Origin: an uncultured OCS116 cluster bacterium
GTDB lineage: Bacteria > Pseudomonadota > Alphaproteobacteria > Rhizobiales > TMED25
Length of the DNA: 64,000 nucleotides
Assembly (NCBI GenBank): GCA_902613795.1
Contig: CACMIP010000002.1
Location: 17,466-81,465 of the forward strand
Direction: 5' to 3'
Shown here piece after piece: positions 20,693 through 29,784 of this stretch; positions within the stretch are counted from its first letter, which is position 1; every line of letters begins with the position of its first letter. A model generated the notes under the pieces. It saw nothing but the letters and a program-made list of their open reading frames with translations, searched no databases and was not told the DNA's origin. The position numbers were made by a program, and so were the translations under genes.

Positions 20693-21895
20693 ATGATTGA
20701 ATTTTTTAGGAAGAATCACAATTATTTACAGGCAGGTTTTTTTCTCACATTCGCCGCAAGCATAGGACAGACATTTTATTTTGCATTATATGCTGGAAAT
20801 ATTAGAGAAGAACTTACATTATCACATGGTTTGTATGGAGGATTGTATACTATCGCAACCTTGATGAGTGCGATTACGATGCTCTACACTGGTAAAATGG
20901 TAGATTATATCAAGGTACGATATTTATCTTTTGTAATACTTATCTTTTTAGGCCTTTCATCAATCGCATTCTCATTAATTAATTCTGCTATTTTTCTGTT
21001 GATTGTATTTTATCTTCTCAGGATAACGGGGCAGGGAATGTCAACGCACATTTCATCAACTTTTATTGCAAAGACTTTTACAACTATGAGAGGCAAGGCT
21101 GTTGCCGTGACGGTACTAGGGAGGGCTTTTGGGGAGATGGTAATGCCATTAACAGCATTGTTACTAATTGCTTTTTACGGTTGGAGGCAAGCGTGGATTA
21201 TTACCGGGGTCTTTATATTATTTATTCTTGCCCCATACGTTTTCTATCTTTTAAAAGACAGAGAAGTCTATGAGCCTGACATTGAAAATACATCTGATAA
21301 AAATAAAAACTCAAAGATTCAATATCGTAGGAAGGATGTGCTAAATAGTGGCTATTTTTATTTAATTTTAGCTGCTGTATTAGCGCCCCCATTCGTGCTG
21401 ACTGGTATATTTTTTCATTCTTATCATTTGATGACCATAAAGGATTGGTCTATTGAAATATACGCCCTCACAATGCCGGTATTTTCAATACTACTGATGA
21501 TTTTTGTACTAATATCTGGCTGGGCTGTCGATAAATGGAGCGCTAAAGACCTAACAAAATTTTTCCTACTACCTCTTGTTATAGGCTGCATCTGTCTAGC
21601 ATATGGAAAAAGTGAGTCTACAATGGTAATATTCATGATGTTTGCAGGTATCACCTCTGGTTTTGCTACATCTATTGCAGGCTCCCTTTGGGCCGAACTT
21701 TATGGAACAAAATATTTAGGCGAGATAAAATCAGTTGTAACCTCTGGTGTTATAGCATCCACAGCCTTATCGCCCGGATTAATGGGTTATCTTATCGATC
21801 GAGATATCAGCATTGAAAGCCAAGTAATTGTGGTGGCAATATATATGATGCTATTGACAGGTCTTATGACCTTCAGAGGCTCGAAAACAGCTTAA
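20693..21895 (+). CDS. Major facilitator superfamily transporter
   Basis: A 400-residue protein with about twelve membrane helices and a short hydrophilic loop near residues 190-215 (DIENTSDKNKNSKIQYRRKD), splitting it into two six-helix halves. The first cytoplasmic loop carries YTGKMVDYIKVRYL, a divergent form of the MFS signature. The substrate is unknown. It follows the b561 gene and ends in a four-base overlap with rpoH on the opposite strand. Confidence 0.82.
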   Translation: MIEFFRKNHNYLQAGFFLTFAASIGQTFYFALYAGNIREELTLSHGLYGGLYTIATLMSAITMLYTGKMVDYIKVRYLSFVILIFLGLSSIAFSLINSAIFLLIVFYLLRITGQGMSTHISSTFIAKTFTTMRGKAVAVTVLGRAFGEMVMPLTALLLIAFYGWRQAWIITGVFILFILAPYVFYLLKDREVYEPDIENTSDKNKNSKIQYRRKDVLNSGYFYLILAAVLAPPFVLTGIFFHSYHLMTIKDWSIEIYALTMPVFSILLMIFVLISGWAVDKWSAKDLTKFFLLPLVIGCICLAYGKSESTMVIFMMFAGITSGFATSIAGSLWAELYGTKYLGEIKSVVTSGVIASTALSPGLMGYLIDRDISIESQVIVVAIYMMLLTGLMTFRGSKTA

Positions 21896-22746
21896 TTGGT
21901 TCGACTTATGAAACTTTTGACTTTTTCAAAGGCCTTACTTTCGATCTGACGTACTCTTTCCCTGCTGATTCCAAATCTTTGGCTGAGTTCTTCTAATGTT
22001 TTTGAGTCTTCATCTATTCTTCTGGAGATGAAGATTGATTTCTCTCTTTCGTTCAGACAGCTTAGTGAGTCGTATAATTGTTTTCTTCTTTTATCCATCT
22101 CATCACTGACTACAAGAGAAGTTTCTTGGTTTTGACTTTCATCAACGAGAAAATCTTGCCACTGGCCGTCACCTTCGTCTGATATTTGCGTGTTCAAAGA
22201 TGAGTCACCGCCTAACCTTCTATTCATGTCAACAACATCGGTTTCTGTCACGCCAAGGTTCTCTGCAATATGTGCGATTTGTTCTGGTTTTAAATCGCCT
22301 TCTTCCAGGGCCTGAATGTTATTTTTGATTTTTCTTAAGTTGAAAAATAGTTTCTTTTGGTTCGCGGTCGTACCCATTTTTACAAGACTCCATGAGCGCA
22401 GTACGTATTCTTGAATTGCTGCTTTAATCCACCATATAGCATATGTTGCAAGCCTGAACCCTCTATCGGGATCAAATCTTTTTACTGCCTGCATCAAACC
22501 GATATTTCCTTCAGCGATAATATCGCTCAATGGCAAGCCGTAGCCTTTATAACCCATTGAGATTTTAGCGACTAGTCTCAAATGACTTGTTACTAGCCTG
22601 TGTGCAGCATCAGTATCACCATCGGCATTTAGGCTCTTAGATAGGTTTTTCTCTTCCTCAAGAGTAAGAAGAGGAAATTTTTTTATTTCTTTTAGGTACA
22701 GTCCCAGACTGTCTTCACTAGCAATAATTGGTATTGAACCATACAT
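21892..22746 (-). CDS. rpoH: Heat-shock sigma factor RpoH (sigma-32)
   Basis: Directs RNA polymerase to heat-shock promoters. The 284 residues include region 2 (IAEGNIGLMQAVKRFDPDRGFRLATYAIWWIKAAIQEYVLRSWSLV in segments), the RpoH box QKKLFFNLRKIK (about residues 127-138), which distinguishes RpoH from housekeeping sigma, and the region 4 helix-turn-helix TLEELSQRFGISRERVRQIE. FtsH, encoded in this window, is the protease that degrades RpoH in relatives. It lies downstream of rluD on the same strand, a conserved pairing. Confidence 0.96.
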   Translation of the reverse strand: MYGSIPIIASEDSLGLYLKEIKKFPLLTLEEEKNLSKSLNADGDTDAAHRLVTSHLRLVAKISMGYKGYGLPLSDIIAEGNIGLMQAVKRFDPDRGFRLATYAIWWIKAAIQEYVLRSWSLVKMGTTANQKKLFFNLRKIKNNIQALEEGDLKPEQIAHIAENLGVTETDVVDMNRRLGGDSSLNTQISDEGDGQWQDFLVDESQNQETSLVVSDEMDKRRKQLYDSLSCLNEREKSIFISRRIDEDSKTLEELSQRFGISRERVRQIESKAFEKVKSFISRTN

Positions 22747-22805
22747 TTAATATGTATCCTTGTTTTTAATCAAAATTTGAGTGAACACAATAAAATACTA
22801 CTTAT

Positions 22806-23807
22806 TTATATTTCTGACAATACATTTTTTAACATATTTAAATCATCAGGCAATTTCGACTCAAACTTCATAAGTTCATCACTTATGGGATGTCTAAAGG
22901 ATAACTTTGAAGAATGTAATGCGTGTCGATCAATTTTAAGTTGCTTTCGATGTTCATCACTAAGTAGCTTCAACTTGGTATTGTATCCTTTACCGTATTT
23001 TTGGTCACAAATAACTGGGTGCCCGATATGTTCCAGGTGCACTCGTATTTGATGTGTTCTACCCGTATATAATTTACAACGTATCTGTGAGATTAAAGGA
23101 TCATTTTTGTGATTATATACTTTCTCTAACACCTTGTAGGTAGTTATTGCTAGCTTCCCATTTTTAGTATTTTTAGTTACCATCATTTTTGTTTTATCAC
23201 GATCATTTCTTGTGATTTTAGTTTCGATTTTACCTGATCTCGTTTTTGGCACACCCCAAACTAAGGCATCGTAAATTCTCTCAAGGTCACCACTTTTTCC
23301 GTGATCCATAAATTGTCTTGATAGATTATTATGCGCCAAATCATTTTTTGCTATAATCATGAGCCCACTTGTATTTTTATCTAATCGATGAACGATTCCT
23401 GGTCTTTTTTGCCCACCGATACCTGAGAGTGAACTACCGCAATGATGCAGTATTGCATTAACAAGTGTTCCAGTTTTGTTACCAGCGCCAGGATGGACGA
23501 CAAGATCTGATTGCTTATCAATAACTAATATATGATCGTCTTCATATATAACATTTAATAGGATATTCTCCGGTTCAAGGGTCTCTTCAATTGGTTCCGG
23601 AAGTATAATTTTAATTTTTTCGTTATCTCCAGTAAGTTTAATTTTCTTTAAGGTTACAACTTCGTCATTTAAAAAAATATACCCATTTGTAATTAGATTT
23701 GAAATTCTTTGTCTGCTTAATTCTGAATTTTGGCTGATGAATTGATCTATTCTTTTGCCGCCATCAGTTTTATTTGTTATAAGATTAAGTAATTTATTAT
23801 TTACCAT
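22806..23807 (-). CDS. rluD: RluA-family 23S rRNA pseudouridine synthase
   Basis: Converts uridines to pseudouridine in large-subunit rRNA. An N-terminal S4-like domain (RIDQFISQNSELSRQRISNLI) precedes the catalytic domain with the active Asp in GIVHRLDKNTSGLMIIAK, and the C-terminal TGRTHQIRVHLEHIGHPV is diagnostic. The ATG at 23807 is preferred to the one at 23861, because the longer form would run into the divergent gene starting at 23819. Specificity for positions 1911/1915/1917 is assumed from similarity to RluD. About 333 residues. Confidence 0.9.
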   Translation of the reverse strand: MVNNKLLNLITNKTDGGKRIDQFISQNSELSRQRISNLITNGYIFLNDEVVTLKKIKLTGDNEKIKIILPEPIEETLEPENILLNVIYEDDHILVIDKQSDLVVHPGAGNKTGTLVNAILHHCGSSLSGIGGQKRPGIVHRLDKNTSGLMIIAKNDLAHNNLSRQFMDHGKSGDLERIYDALVWGVPKTRSGKIETKITRNDRDKTKMMVTKNTKNGKLAITTYKVLEKVYNHKNDPLISQIRCKLYTGRTHQIRVHLEHIGHPVICDQKYGKGYNTKLKLLSDEHRKQLKIDRHALHSSKLSFRHPISDELMKFESKLPDDLNMLKNVLSEI

Positions 23808-23818
23808 TAACTTTAGCC

Positions 23819-24148
23819 ATGGAAGAGATCGAAAATATTGATCAAAATATAAAATCCACAAGGGTGCTCAAGATTGCCATATTCATTATGACATTGTTAC
23901 TCATTATTGGTTTTTGTGTTGTTTTTATAACAATTGGGCATCGATTATCAAATAACACATTAAACAATGAAGAAGTTAGCCTATTAGATAATAAGATTGC
24001 TATTGAACCAAGTCAAGATGTCATATCTGTTACAAGTGACGGTAAAAGTTTAATAATTACAACGAGTGATGTATCCGGGAGTTATATTATTTATAATATT
24101 GACAAAAAAACAAATAAAATTATCTCAACGATAAGATTTGAAAAATAA
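23819..24148 (+). CDS. Small single-pass membrane protein, DUF6476-like
   Basis: A 109-residue protein with an N-terminal cytoplasmic tail, one membrane helix (residues about 19-42, IAIFIMTLLLIIGFCVVFI) and a C-terminal beta-rich domain likely in the periplasm (LIITTSDVSGSYIIYNIDKK). In alphaproteobacteria a protein of this shape (DUF6476) sits divergently from the rluD-rpoH pair, which fits. The function is unknown. The start lies only 11 bases from the rluD start on the other strand. Confidence 0.65.
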   Translation: MEEIENIDQNIKSTRVLKIAIFIMTLLLIIGFCVVFITIGHRLSNNTLNNEEVSLLDNKIAIEPSQDVISVTSDGKSLIITTSDVSGSYIIYNIDKKTNKIISTIRFEK

Positions 24149-24165
24149 TCTAGATTAAATCTAGA
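24141..24165 (-). terminator. Palindrome plus T-run ending the TauE-like gene
   Basis: On the minus strand, TCTAGATT-T-AATCTAGA (24165-24149) is a perfect inverted repeat followed by TTATTTTT. The hairpin would form from the last codons and stop of the TauE-like gene. It would stop minus-strand transcription before it runs antisense through the DUF6476-like gene into rluD. On the plus strand no T-run follows, so it is one-directional. Confidence 0.5.
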
Positions 24166-24899
24166 CCTCTCATAACTAGCAATAGTGAAGAAATAGAGCA
24201 TATTGATAAAATATATGGCTTCAATATTTTGCTCGTATAAGCTAATAAAAATTTAGATGTGTAAGATGCAAAAAAGAGGGGTGGCAGCATTAAAAAACCA
24301 TAAATGATATGATATTCTTTTATCACACCAACCGAGATCAGTATTATAAAAGAAACTAAACTTCCTATTGTAAAAAATAAATTATTATTTGCCCTAACAA
24401 TAGATGGATTTTCGTTTTGGTATATTATTCCCATCGGTGCGCCCCCAACGCCGACTATTGTACCGAGAATACCGGAGGCTGTTCCCGCGAAGAAATGATT
24501 ACGTGAGTTTTGGGAAATTCTTTTTACTGTTACAGCACTGACTAGAATTGATACCAATAATACTAATCCAATAATTATTTCAATTTTACCTGATGCGACA
24601 ATATATGCCGCTATCCATCCAGCTAAAATAGAGCCAAATATACGTCCGCTAATTGATGGCCTAAATGTTTTCCATTGAATATCTTTAAAATATCTGATGC
24701 TTGGAAAGAGTGCAGCAAAAAAACCAAGAAAAACAATAGTAGATGGAATTAGATATGGATCAAGTAAAGCCAGAAAAGGGGCCGCTATCATCCCCCATCC
24801 CATTCCAAAAAGACTTTGTGCGCTTGACGCAATATACACAATGAAAAAGGCTAATAAAACCTCCGAAAAGGCTATTTGTGAGAAAAACGCATCTATCAT
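24150..24899 (-). CDS. TauE/SafE (TSUP) family membrane permease
   Basis: A 249-residue protein with about eight hydrophobic helices. Two related halves are visible: the first contains SLFGMGWGMIAAPFLALLDP and the second FFAGTASGILGTIVGVGGAPMGIIY, the Gly-rich motif of the TauE/SafE family. Members export sulfite, sulfoacetate or related organosulfur anions, but the substrate here is unknown. It ends within an inverted repeat that may act as its terminator. Confidence 0.88.
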   Translation of the reverse strand: MIDAFFSQIAFSEVLLAFFIVYIASSAQSLFGMGWGMIAAPFLALLDPYLIPSTIVFLGFFAALFPSIRYFKDIQWKTFRPSISGRIFGSILAGWIAAYIVASGKIEIIIGLVLLVSILVSAVTVKRISQNSRNHFFAGTASGILGTIVGVGGAPMGIIYQNENPSIVRANNNLFFTIGSLVSFIILISVGVIKEYHIIYGFLMLPPLFFASYTSKFLLAYTSKILKPYILSICSISSLLLVMRGLDLI

Positions 24900-24914
24900 T
24901 TATCTAAAATGTAT

Positions 24915-25514
24915 CTAAAAAGGAAGCCACTTTGGATTTTCAGAGAATTTGATGTATCCGACGTTTGCACCCATTCTGAGACCGGCACCTGTTTTAATTG
25001 TCGCAATTGTAACGCCACCCCTGTTATAGACACTTCCTCCAAGGCCGCCAACTACATAAGCTGTACCATTCGTTCCAGGGAACCTCCTGTGCACATCACT
25101 CATATTATCCATGTTGTAGATAAGAAACATAACACGAGACCCATCGCCACCATAATCAACTCCAATACTTGGTCCTTGCCAATATATTTTTTCTTCTCCA
25201 AGATTTTTTGTAGTTATGGTACCTTCGCCATATGTGAGACCAGCTATGATAGCTCCGCTTGCTTCCTCGCCAATTATGTAAGCGTCAGGCCTGCCAAATG
25301 CAGAAAATAATGTTTCAACAGCTGTACCCAGTCCTTCTGTCGCCGTACCAAAAAAATCGTGTCCTGCAAGTACAAGTTCACTAACTTTGAAACCATCAGA
25401 ATTATCTGATGAATTTGGCTCATCATACCATTCAGCACTTGTATTAAATGAGGTGAATGTAACAAAAATAATACCAAACAGTAAAACTAATATATTTTTT
25501 CTAATATTTCTCAT
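24915..25514 (-). CDS. eipA: EipA-like envelope protein (DUF1134)
   Basis: A secreted protein of about 199 residues. The signal peptide is MRNIRKNILVLLFGIIFVTF, with cleavage near FNTSA-EW. The mature part holds the DUF1134 core: GLGTAVETLFSAFGRPDAYI, IAGLTYGEGTI, WQGPSIGVDYGGDGSRVMFL and RFPGTNGTAYVVGGLGGSVY. In Brucella the family protein EipA supports envelope integrity. An ATG four codons upstream (25526) is also possible. It lies 15 bases ahead of the TauE-like gene on the same strand. Confidence 0.85.
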   Translation of the reverse strand: MRNIRKNILVLLFGIIFVTFTSFNTSAEWYDEPNSSDNSDGFKVSELVLAGHDFFGTATEGLGTAVETLFSAFGRPDAYIIGEEASGAIIAGLTYGEGTITTKNLGEEKIYWQGPSIGVDYGGDGSRVMFLIYNMDNMSDVHRRFPGTNGTAYVVGGLGGSVYNRGGVTIATIKTGAGLRMGANVGYIKFSENPKWLPF

Positions 25515-25588
25515 CTCGCCACCCATGAATTTAGAACTGATAATATTTTACAATAATCCGTAATAAGTAAAAGAAAAAAATTACAAAA

Positions 25589-26392
25589 TTATTTCAATAA
25601 GAACTCTTTTTGTCTTATATTTGCCAGTGACACAAACCCATCACTATTTAAGAAGTTCGGTTTATTGTAATCAAATTCATTAAGATTAATATCAAAGAAT
25701 GCCCCACCGGCGCCTTCCAAGATTACCTGCCCCGCCGCCGTGTCCCATTCATAACATGGCTCAAGCCTGATATATAGGTCTGCCAAACCTTCTGCCAACA
25801 AACCAAATTTGAGGGCTGAACCACAGGGCTTTATTTGATTAATACCGTATTGGTCTATAATACCCTGCATTTTTTTTGATGGAATTGATCTACTGTGAAA
25901 CATGACCTCGGTTTTCGCATGTTGTCTTGTTCTTATTTCAATAGCATCATTGTTGTTTGATAATTTATAGGATTTTAGATTATTATAAGAGAAATAAATA
26001 TCATTGAATGCAGGTGCGTTTATGACACCGAGGACAGGTTTATTGTTCTCAACTAATGCAATATTTATTGTGAACTCACCATTTTTCTTGATGAATTCGC
26101 GTGTCCCATCAATAGGATCAATCAAAAAAAAACAATTTGATTTTATTTTATTTTCTTCTTCAAAGTATTTTTCTTCTGAAATTAAATCTACACCGGGTTC
26201 AATCTTTGATATTTCGTGCAAAATTATATCTTCAGAAATCCTGTCTGCCTCAGTTACGGGTGATTTATCTTTTTTGTAGTTTATTTCAAAATTTGTGTCG
26301 TATATCTTCATGATTTCCAATGCAGACTTTTTTGATATATTTATGAGCTCGTGAGCCAGTTTTTTATGTAAGTTTTGATTACTATTTTTCAT
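25589..26392 (-). CDS. cysQ: 3'(2'),5'-bisphosphate nucleotidase CysQ
   Basis: Hydrolyses 3'-phosphoadenosine 5'-phosphate, the by-product of sulfate assimilation, to AMP. This is the inositol-monophosphatase fold: DKSPVTEADRISEDII, LISEEKYFEEE (metal Glu), the core metal site FFLIDPIDGTREFIKKNGEFT and C-terminal YEWDTAAGQVILEGAGG. The ATG at 26392 is chosen over an in-frame TTG at 26407. About 267 residues, normal for CysQ. It is divergent from chpT. Confidence 0.9.
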   Translation of the reverse strand: MKNSNQNLHKKLAHELINISKKSALEIMKIYDTNFEINYKKDKSPVTEADRISEDIILHEISKIEPGVDLISEEKYFEEENKIKSNCFFLIDPIDGTREFIKKNGEFTINIALVENNKPVLGVINAPAFNDIYFSYNNLKSYKLSNNNDAIEIRTRQHAKTEVMFHSRSIPSKKMQGIIDQYGINQIKPCGSALKFGLLAEGLADLYIRLEPCYEWDTAAGQVILEGAGGAFFDINLNEFDYNKPNFLNSDGFVSLANIRQKEFLLK

Positions 26393-26495
26393 AACTTTGG
26401 GTAACAATTAATTTTTTATACTAATATTTTAATAGACTATGTATAATCTGAATATTAATTAATTATGTATATTTGCATATAGATTCAATTTAAAA

Positions 26496-27125
26496 ATGTC
26501 AAATTTAGACTTATTTTCACTGCTCAGTAGAAAGATCTTTCATGATCTCATAAATCCTGCATCAGCTGCTCTAAATGGCATGGAATTACTAAAATATAAT
26601 TTAGCTAACACTGATGCTCAAATACAGGAGGATGAGACTTTCCAACTTCTTGATATGAGTATTAAAAAAATAACAGCACAGATTACATTCTTTCGTTTTT
26701 GCTATTCTAATCCAACAAGTGCAAAAAATGAGAATGTGTCAATTAATTTCGTTAACAACATAATTGATGATTATATAAGTTTCACAAGACTCAAAATTAC
26801 ATATAGCAACGATCTTCAACAGTTGAATCAAAAGCATGCAATACTGCTCGCCAATACTATAATGGTTCTTCAGAGTCTATTTCCTCAGGGTGCCGAAATA
26901 AATTATGAATTAATTGACGCAGACACTTATATAATTCGAGTTAACAATCCAACTGGGAAGATAAACGCAGAGATATTGGAAGATCTTCATGTTCGAGAAT
27001 CGGATAATATAAAAAATATTCAAGTCAGATATTTAAATGAATTGACAAGCATTTATGGGATAAAATACGAAGTAATTTCTGGCGAAGACAACGTGACTTC
27101 AATTAATTTTTGCAATACAAATTAG
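26496..27125 (+). CDS. chpT: Histidine phosphotransferase ChpT
   Basis: Relays phosphate from the hybrid kinase CckA to CtrA (and CpdR) in the alphaproteobacterial cell-cycle circuit. The 209 residues start with a helix-hairpin carrying the phospho-accepting His in [20 protein letters not shown] (residues 9-28). A degenerate ATPase-like domain follows ([17 protein letters not shown]). It ends in a four-base overlap with ctrA on the opposite strand, which supports the assignment. No CckA gene is in the window. Confidence 0.88.
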   Translation: MSNLDLFSLLSRKIFHDLINPASAALNGMELLKYNLANTDAQIQEDETFQLLDMSIKKITAQITFFRFCYSNPTSAKNENVSINFVNNIIDDYISFTRLKITYSNDLQQLNQKHAILLANTIMVLQSLFPQGAEINYELIDADTYIIRVNNPTGKINAEILEDLHVRESDNIKNIQVRYLNELTSIYGIKYEVISGEDNVTSINFCNTN

Positions 27126-27817
27126 GCTGACTCGAGCAGCTCAGTAGGATCCCGCAAAACGTAACCTCTACCCCATACTGTCTCTATGTAGTTTTCATCA
27201 TCAGATGCTTGCATGAGTTTTTTTCTGAGCTTACATATGAACACGTCGATTATCTTCAATTCTGGCTCATCCATGCCCCCATAGAGGTGATTCAAAAACA
27301 TTTCTTTTGTGAGAGTGGTCCCCTTTCGAAGTGATAATAGTTCGAGCATCTGATATTCTTTTCCTGTGAGATGAACTCTTTTTCCACTAACTTCGACTGT
27401 CTTTGAGTCGAGGTTTACATCTAATCGCCCAGTTGAAATTATTGATTGAGCATGACCGCGAGAGCGTCGAATAATTGCGCTAATTCTTGCAACTAACTCC
27501 TCTTTTTGAAATGGCTTTGTGAGATAATCGTCAGCGCCAAAACCAAAACCTTTAACTTTATTTTCCATAGCACTGTGTCCAGTTAAGATTAGAACTGGAG
27601 TCTCTATCTTTTGCGTTCTTAGGTTTTTTAACACGTCATAGCCACTCATATCAGGAAGATCTATATCTAACAAGATTAAATCATAATCATATAACTTACC
27701 AAGATCTATACCTTCTTCCCCTAAATCAGTTACATCAACTTTGAAATTTTCTGATTTGAGCATCAGTTCAATACTGTGTGATGTAGTCTGATCATCCTCT
27801 ATTAGAAGTATTCTCAT
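27122..27817 (-). CDS. ctrA: Cell-cycle response regulator CtrA
   Basis: OmpR-type master regulator of the alphaproteobacterial cell cycle, division and motility genes. The 231 residues contain a receiver domain ([12 protein letters not shown], phospho-Asp in [17 protein letters not shown] near residue 51, Lys in DDYLTKPF) and a winged-helix domain with the CtrA-specific [52 protein letters not shown], seen here in segments. A GAATC (GANTC methylation-type) site lies 35 bases upstream. Tail-to-tail with chpT. Confidence 0.96.
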   Translation of the reverse strand: MRILLIEDDQTTSHSIELMLKSENFKVDVTDLGEEGIDLGKLYDYDLILLDIDLPDMSGYDVLKNLRTQKIETPVLILTGHSAMENKVKGFGFGADDYLTKPFQKEELVARISAIIRRSRGHAQSIISTGRLDVNLDSKTVEVSGKRVHLTGKEYQMLELLSLRKGTTLTKEMFLNHLYGGMDEPELKIIDVFICKLRKKLMQASDDENYIETVWGRGYVLRDPTELLESA

Positions 27818-28012
27818 ATTAATCTCACTAATTTATTTGCAAATAAAAAACGAATCACTTCAGTAATTCATAATATAAGGTTATCTTTTATAGAAATGCT
27901 ATCAAGAATTTTGTGCAATTTTTTTGGAAAACACTCAGATATAAACAAAAAAATTAGATAAATTCTATCTTAAGTGGTTGAAAAAAATAGAAATTAGAAG
28001 TCATTCTAATAG

Positions 28013-28031
28013 TTATTGTCATTATCAATAA
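28013..28031. promoter_or_regulatory. 19-base palindrome, candidate operator in ctrA-yajQ spacer
   Basis: TTATTG (28013-28018) and CAATAA (28026-28031) are perfect inverted repeats around a seven-base centre (TCATTAT). The element overlaps the -35 hexamer of the promoter at 28016-28044, so a protein bound there would block yajQ transcription. Its AT-rich ATTAT/ATAAT character is loosely like Fur-family boxes. The identity of any binding protein is unknown and a six-pair repeat in AT-rich DNA can be chance. Confidence 0.35.
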
Positions 28032-28044
28032 TAAATACTATATA
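28016..28044 (+). promoter_or_regulatory. Sigma70-like promoter of yajQ
   Basis: TTGTCA (28016-28021) and TATATA (28039-28044) are separated by exactly 17 bases. The transcription start would be near 28051, about 23 bases before the yajQ ATG. This explains part of the 256-base ctrA/yajQ spacer; the remaining 27818-28010 shows only a GAATC site at 27852-27856 and no further element that I can support. Confidence 0.5.
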
Positions 28045-28073
28045 CATAAATATAGTAACAACCGAGTGTGTAA

Positions 28074-28559
28074 ATGCCAACCTTTGATATAGTCTCTAAA
28101 TTTGATCCATCGGAAGTTGATAACGCAATACAAAATTTAAAACGTGAGATCAGCCAACGTTACGATTTTAAGAACTCAAATTCACAAATTGAATTTGAGA
28201 AAGATCAAATAACTATAACTACCGATGATGATTATAAGCTTACCCAATTACAGGAGATACTGAAGGTTCAAATTACAAAAAGAGGGATTGATGCAAAAGC
28301 ATTAGACATGGGAAAAGTTGAGATCTCTGCGGGTCAGTCTGTCCGGCAATCTATAACAATGATACAAGGTATAGATAGAGAAATTGCAAAAGATATAATT
28401 AAAATTATCAAAGACTCAAAAATTAAGGTCCAAGTCTCAATACAAGGAGATGAGTTGAGGGTGAATGGCAAAAAAAGAGATGATCTTCAACAAACAATAA
28501 CCTTGCTAAAAACACAGAACTTTAATTTGCCTCTGCAATTTATTAATTTCCGTGATTAA
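28074..28559 (+). CDS. yajQ: YajQ-family nucleotide-binding protein
   Basis: A 161-residue cytosolic protein of the UPF0234/YajQ family. It starts MPTFDIVSKFDPSEVDNAIQ, with KREISQRYDFKNSNSQIEF and the C-terminal VSIQGDELRVNGKKRDDLQ and LPLQFINFRD. Some members bind cyclic di-GMP and affect transcription or phage transcription. It has two ferredoxin-like repeats. It is 21 bases ahead of mnmA and probably cotranscribed. Confidence 0.92.
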   Translation: MPTFDIVSKFDPSEVDNAIQNLKREISQRYDFKNSNSQIEFEKDQITITTDDDYKLTQLQEILKVQITKRGIDAKALDMGKVEISAGQSVRQSITMIQGIDREIAKDIIKIIKDSKIKVQVSIQGDELRVNGKKRDDLQQTITLLKTQNFNLPLQFINFRD

Positions 28560-28580
28560 CCAAAAAGAAATGGTAAAGCC

Positions 28581-29726
28581 TTGGATAATAAAGATATAAA
28601 TTTATTTAATATTAAAAAAACAAAAAGGGTCGTAGTGGCCATGTCAGGTGGTGTTGACTCTTCCGTTGCTGCTGCAGTTTGTGCGAGGCAGGGTTATGAT
28701 GTAGTTGGGGTAACTTTACAATTATACACTAGCGATAATGTATCTCGAAAAAAAGGATCGTGTTGTGCTGGGCAAGATATTTACGACGCAAAAAAAGTAG
28801 CAGAAAAAGTTGGTATCAAACATTATGTACTTGATTATGAAGAACAATTTAAGTCCGAGGTAATAGATGATTTTGCTGAGTCATATGCAAATGGACAAAC
28901 GCCCATTCCTTGCGTTCGTTGCAACGAAAAAATAAAATTTGGTGATTTGTATGAAACAGCAAGGCAACTAGGAGCATCAAGTTTAATTACTGGCCATTAT
29001 GTATCTAATAAATTAATTAACGGGGAAAGAGGTTTATTTAGAGCAAGGGATATTAATAAAGATCAAAGTTATTTCATGTTCACGCTTAAAAAGGCACAAC
29101 TTGAATATATCAAATTTCCTCTCGGTGACCTTACCAAATCTGAAACACGGAAGATCGCGAAAGAACTTGATTTAGTTACTTCGGATAAACCAGAAAGTCA
29201 AGATATCTGCTTTGTGCAGAGCGGTAACTATGTAAATTTAATAAATACACTCAAGCCAAACTCGAATATAAAAGGTAACCTGATTGATACGACTGGGAAT
29301 ATTGTTGGCGAGCATGCCGGAATTATGAATTTTACAATTGGGCAAAGACGAGGCATTGGTTATATTAATGGTGAGCCAAATTATGTAATAGATATTGATC
29401 ACGAGAGAAATAATGTCACAATTGGACCAAAAGAGGCTCTTGCAATAAATCAAATTTCCCTAAAAAACTTAAATTGGCTGGGACCTGAAAAAGGTATGGA
29501 TGATGAGAAAGAGTTAACAGTCTACGTTAAAATTAGGTCAACATCTGAACCAGTGCCTGCAATTATCATTAAAAGTGCAGATAATGCCAAAGTATTATTC
29601 AAAAATCCAGAATTTGGTGTTGCACCAGGGCAAGCATGTGTAATCTATGAATCTCATAAAAACATGGCAAGAGTGCTTGGAGGTGGATGGATAATCAAGG
29701 ATAAGACTCAAAATTTAAATTCATAA
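28581..29726 (+). CDS. mnmA: tRNA-specific 2-thiouridylase MnmA
   Basis: Installs sulfur on U34 of tRNAs for Lys, Glu and Gln. The 381 residues have the PP-loop motif VVVAMSGGVDSSVAA (residues about 17-31), the catalytic Cys in PIPCVRCNEKIKF and the persulfide Cys in SQDICFVQSG, plus GQRRGIGY of the central domain. The TTG at 28581 is used because no ATG lies between it and the PP loop except inside the motif. It is followed by tRNA-Met. Confidence 0.95.
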   Translation: MDNKDINLFNIKKTKRVVVAMSGGVDSSVAAAVCARQGYDVVGVTLQLYTSDNVSRKKGSCCAGQDIYDAKKVAEKVGIKHYVLDYEEQFKSEVIDDFAESYANGQTPIPCVRCNEKIKFGDLYETARQLGASSLITGHYVSNKLINGERGLFRARDINKDQSYFMFTLKKAQLEYIKFPLGDLTKSETRKIAKELDLVTSDKPESQDICFVQSGNYVNLINTLKPNSNIKGNLIDTTGNIVGEHAGIMNFTIGQRRGIGYINGEPNYVIDIDHERNNVTIGPKEALAINQISLKNLNWLGPEKGMDDEKELTVYVKIRSTSEPVPAIIIKSADNAKVLFKNPEFGVAPGQACVIYESHKNMARVLGGGWIIKDKTQNLNS

Positions 29727-29784
29727 ATTTATATACAATCACACTGTAATGAAGTATTAATTTAGAAGATTTTCTAACTGTGAT

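Noticed and set aside
27841..27960. CtrA binding sites (TTAA-N7-TTAA) upstream of ctrA
   Set aside because: TTAA occurs, but no pair with seven-base spacing is present in the spacer.
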